Origin: CAZQXD01 sp964597315
GTDB lineage: Bacteria > Pseudomonadota > Gammaproteobacteria > Competibacterales > Competibacteraceae
Length of the DNA stretch: 64,000 bases
Assembly (NCBI GenBank): GCA_964597315.1
Contig: CAZQXD010000001.1
Location: 1 to 64,000, forward strand
Direction of reading: 5' to 3'
This document shows positions 61,183-64,000 of this stretch, piece after piece. The notes beneath the pieces are model-generated. The model made no database searches and was not told where the DNA came from. It was given only the letters and a program-made list of their open reading frames with translations. Made by a program: the position numbers and the translations under genes. The stretch's first letter is position 1. Every line of letters begins with the position of its first letter.

Positions 61183-63009
61183 TTATTCGTCATTCTGAGT
61201 CTGGCCCTGAGTTCTCATAAGCTCGGACAAACGTAATCCGGCTTCGGTCAGGACATAAGCCTGCTTGGGATGATTTGGCAGTTCAGGATGAGTCTGCTGA
61301 ATCAAGCCTCCAGCCAACAGTGGCTCCAGCACCGTGCTTCTAAAAAATGTCCGATGACTCAAGCCCAATTCGCCCATCAGATCGCCAGCGGATCGAGGTA
61401 TCTCGCACAACCGAATGACCGCCCGATGGTGTTCTGAAAGCTCCAATCTCGGCGGGGTCGTATCAGGAATAGAAACTTGAGGTTGGTCAGTCGACGGAGT
61501 GACTAACCTCCCGCCTACTTGGTCACTAAGTTGGTCACTCGGAAATCTGGATAGAAGATGCTCAGCCAGTCCATAAAAGCTCTCAGGTTCAATTTCCTTT
61601 ATAAGCGCTTGATTTAACAAGTATTGTAGCTTTACCAGCGACTGCGCCGTGGATTGCGCCAGAACGGCCTTGGCATCCGCCACACTGATCTCTTTCTCCC
61701 GGCAGATGTACGCGAATAGCCTGGCTGCATCAGGGTCCAGATGGACGCCAAGTTGAGCTTGGAACATGATCTGCTCTTCGGAGAGGAGAAGTTCTTTGGG
61801 CAATACAAGTTCGAACGTCTTAGTGGCTTTGTCATTGTGAATGACTGGGGGCACGTTCCCCAACTGCTGCCAGTTGGTGAACACATCCCGCAGGCCCCAA
61901 CCCGCATTCTCGCTCAAGCCAATCCGCCGGAAGGCCGTAACAATTCGCGGATTACGAACCTCTTTTTCCCCTGGCTCTAAAAGGTCGGCAAAGGAGGCAA
62001 AGGCATCACCAGGGTTCCAGAAGATGGTTCGGTCTGTGAAGTGTCGTATTTCAGGTTTTCGACTGTGATCCGCGTAATCCTGATGGATGAGCACATTGAT
62101 GACAGATTCTCGGAAGGCGATATAGTCTGGTGGCATATCCGTGCGCTGCATTGTGGTCGGATCAACATGAAACGGGGTCGTCGCCACCTTTTGGTACCAA
62201 TCGAGCAGAGACTGCCAGGAGCGGATAAGATTGAAGTCGAGCACAATCCTATCGGCCCACCTTGATCCGGGTGTGTATTCTCCAAAAACAGTTCCGAACC
62301 GCTGACAGTCGGCAACCGGCCGGGGCATGATATCTCGGAACGATCCATCGCGGCCGAACAAAAGAATGGAGGCACGCGATGCTTTCCAGCCCTGCTGAGT
62401 TTCTCTGATCAAGCCAAGCTCAAAAAGAAATTCGATGTCATTCTTATCGGCGTAAGATCGATTTCCGGGCTTTCGCTCATAAACGTTGCGATACCAAGAT
62501 ATCGTGGAAGGGTCGAAACAGGACTGCAGGTCAAATTCAATGATCTGTCCATCGTATCGATCCGCAGAAGCATCGTTAATCAGCCGCTGAATTTCCTCTT
62601 GGCTACAGCGAACATCGGCACCGCCCTTGCGGATGAAAGCCTTTCGAATGTCTTTATTGAGGAAAACAGGTTTTTCGGCTCGTGTGGCCTCTGGCACATA
62701 AAAAACGAGAAGGTCATTCCCGTCTATGTTGTGGAGATGTTCCTCAACATTGATTATCAGGCTGATTTTCTCCTTCTGCCGTAAGGTTGACACAAATTCG
62801 TTCTGCACCTTGTCGACATCGAGGACACCGACCACTTCAAACCGGGCGCCATCTTTCTTGACGCCGAATACCAAGTGACCGCCAGCGGTGTTGGCAAATG
62901 CCGACACGGTTTCATAAGCGTTTTTGGGGACGGCCTGGCGAGCTTCCTTGAACTCGACATCCGTCCACTCATGCGCACTCAGCAACTGTATGAGCTCATC
63001 TTGGGTCAT
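61183..63009 (-). CDS. AlbA_2-domain (Schlafen-type) ATP-binding protein with winged-helix C-terminus
   Basis: A 608-residue protein. The N-terminal AlbA_2 domain has WTDVEFKEARQAVPKNAYET and VSAFANTAGGHLVFGVKKDG. The centre matches the ATPase-like block of this family (FRESVINVLIHQDYADHSRK, then FTDRTIFWNPGDAF and NPRIVTAFRRIGLSENAGWG). The C-terminus after about 530 looks like a winged helix (HHRAVIRLCEIPRSAGDLMG). Such proteins are annotated as transcriptional regulators or defence accessories. It begins eight bases after the BrxC-like stop, with GAGGA before the ATG at 63009; an upstream frame to 63084 overlaps that gene and is rejected. Confidence 0.82.
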   Translation of the reverse strand: MTQDELIQLLSAHEWTDVEFKEARQAVPKNAYETVSAFANTAGGHLVFGVKKDGARFEVVGVLDVDKVQNEFVSTLRQKEKISLIINVEEHLHNIDGNDLLVFYVPEATRAEKPVFLNKDIRKAFIRKGGADVRCSQEEIQRLINDASADRYDGQIIEFDLQSCFDPSTISWYRNVYERKPGNRSYADKNDIEFLFELGLIRETQQGWKASRASILLFGRDGSFRDIMPRPVADCQRFGTVFGEYTPGSRWADRIVLDFNLIRSWQSLLDWYQKVATTPFHVDPTTMQRTDMPPDYIAFRESVINVLIHQDYADHSRKPEIRHFTDRTIFWNPGDAFASFADLLEPGEKEVRNPRIVTAFRRIGLSENAGWGLRDVFTNWQQLGNVPPVIHNDKATKTFELVLPKELLLSEEQIMFQAQLGVHLDPDAARLFAYICREKEISVADAKAVLAQSTAQSLVKLQYLLNQALIKEIEPESFYGLAEHLLSRFPSDQLSDQVGGRLVTPSTDQPQVSIPDTTPPRLELSEHHRAVIRLCEIPRSAGDLMGELGLSHRTFFRSTVLEPLLAGGLIQQTHPELPNHPKQAYVLTEAGLRLSELMRTQGQTQNDE

Positions 63010-63016
63010 CTTGTCC

Positions 63017-64000
63017 TCATTCCATGACGATCCGCACCTTGGCCGGGTCCTTGCCCTTGGTGAGCTGATCGATGTACTCCTCAAAGCGTTTCTTCATCTC
63101 CGCCGGGGTGGCCGGGCCGTCGGTGACCTGCAGGGCCTGTTGCAGCTCCTGGGCTTTGACGGTGACCTTGACCAGGCCGGAGAGCACCTCCTTCAGGGCA
63201 TGGACAAAGTTGCTGTCCAGCGGCACCGGCAGTTCCTTCGACTTGATGAAGGCCTCCAGCGGTTCGCGGTCGTCGATCTTCAGCAGATCCATGTTGGCCT
63301 GGGTGATCGGGTCCTCCAGGTTGCTGAGGATGGTGGAGGTCCAGGCTGTCACCATGGCGTCGAGCTGGGCGTCCATCTGGTCGATCATCTGCGAGCCTGC
63401 CGCCGCGCCGGTTTCCACCGAAGGCCGGAACCCGCAATGGGGGCATATGGGCGAGGCGTCGAGATTTTGCTCGGTCAGGGCGAAGCAGCTCTTCAGTCCG
63501 GCCAGGCGGTTCTGGTAATCGGTGAGCTGCTGCCGGGGCATCAGGTCGATACCGGCCAGCTTGAGCAGGGTTTGCAGCCGCTGGTCGTTGAGCAGTCCCG
63601 CCTTGCGCTTGTCGTCGTTCACGCCCAGCCTGGCCTTGGTGTGCAGGCCGATGTAGGCGACGGTGTAATCCTTCTTCAACTTTTGCAGCTTGGCCCCGAT
63701 GCTCTGGGACTGGCTGGCCAGCTCGGTCAGGTCGGCCTGCTTGAGGGCATCCAGCACGTCCTGCCGGGTGGTCTTCATGCGATCCACCCAGTCGTGCTCG
63801 GCGGGCAGCACCGCCTCGGCGGTGGAGAGCCAGGACGCCGTCGGGCTGTGGTCCATGATGAACTCGCGCAGGGCGTCCAGCTCATCCAGGGCCTTCACGG
63901 CCTTTTCGTGGGCCAGCACTTCGGGAGCGCTGTAGCGGAAGTTTTTCAGCTTACCCGGCGAGGAGTAGGCCTGGAGCGATTCAAAGAAGCCCTTGGCATC
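63017..64000 (-). CDS. BrxC/DUF6079-like protein, C-terminal part (cut by window edge)
   Basis: The frame is open to the window edge, so the N-terminal P-loop part is out of view. The visible 327 residues are helical (LDELDALREFIMDHSPTASW, ADLTELASQSQSIGAKLQKL) with a zinc-ribbon-like SPICPHCGFRPSVETGAAAG and end in KGKDPAKVRIVME. This matches my memory of the C-terminus of DUF6079 proteins, the BrxC-type P-loop ATPase in type 3 BREX. Assignment depends on context: methylase, BrxHII-like helicase and PglZ lie downstream. A brxF gene would be expected just beyond 64000. Confidence 0.65.
   Translation of the reverse strand, partial: DAKGFFESLQAYSSPGKLKNFRYSAPEVLAHEKAVKALDELDALREFIMDHSPTASWLSTAEAVLPAEHDWVDRMKTTRQDVLDALKQADLTELASQSQSIGAKLQKLKKDYTVAYIGLHTKARLGVNDDKRKAGLLNDQRLQTLLKLAGIDLMPRQQLTDYQNRLAGLKSCFALTEQNLDASPICPHCGFRPSVETGAAAGSQMIDQMDAQLDAMVTAWTSTILSNLEDPITQANMDLLKIDDREPLEAFIKSKELPVPLDSNFVHALKEVLSGLVKVTVKAQELQQALQVTDGPATPAEMKKRFEEYIDQLTKGKDPAKVRIVME

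Overview
The window looks like GC-rich gammaproteobacterial chromosome. The evidence is a SlyB-like glycine-zipper lipoprotein, a DUF3301 protein, outer-membrane barrel proteins ending in an aromatic residue, and surface proteins ending in GlyGly-CTERM-like and IPTL-CTERM-like sorting tails. I cannot resolve the genus. Most of the backbone is very GC-rich. Two blocks are visibly AT-richer: the signalling genes at about 19.3-24.1 kb and the methylase/505-residue pair at about 56.8-61.2 kb. One 100-N scaffold gap (3514-3613) lies inside a PKD-repeat gene.

Layout. 0-0.3 kb: right end of an IS200/IS605-type element. 0.3-4.5 kb: secreted dockerin/PKD-repeat protein (minus), preceded by a sigma70-like promoter and a 37-codon leader ORF. 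5.0-6.2 kb: NhaP2-type cation/proton antiporter (plus). 6.2-30.6 kb: a run of seven minus-strand genes: TPR/beta-barrel protein, FecR-domain protein, PD40/DUF11/propeller protein, CHASE2 adenylate cyclase, metallo-beta-lactamase-fold cyclic-nucleotide phosphodiesterase, GAF/HD-GYP protein, and a 4208-residue DUF11-repeat protein with an IPTL-CTERM tail. 30.8-31.0 kb: a long imperfect hairpin element containing a terminator. 31-35.7 kb: TgpA transglutaminase, DUF58, MoxR and gamma-carbonic anhydrase. 36-50 kb: mostly housekeeping and signalling genes: CarS-like membrane protein, glycerophosphodiesterase, iron alcohol dehydrogenase, an unknown protein with an HDAC-family hydrolase, hybrid histidine kinase, SlyB-like lipoprotein, DUF3301, two DUF697 GTPases, three hotdog thioesterases and a double receiver protein. 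50.3-51.1 kb: decayed TPP-enzyme pseudogene. 51.2-64.0 kb: a minus-strand defence operon resembling BREX type 3 (BrxC/DUF6079-like C-terminus cut by the window edge, AlbA-domain protein, adenine methylase, an unrecognised 505-residue protein, SNF2 helicase, PglZ, small terminal gene).

How the parts may work together. The 19-30.6 kb genes pair an envelope module (outer-membrane barrel, FecR-domain protein, very large repeat protein) with making a cyclic nucleotide (CHASE2 cyclase) and destroying cyclic nucleotides (MBL phosphodiesterase, HD-GYP). I infer a second-messenger circuit controlling display of large surface proteins. The defence operon is tightly coupled, with several 4-14 base gene overlaps. 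It carries a 505-residue protein that I do not know as a standard BREX-3 component. These two regions are the best candidates for something not yet described.
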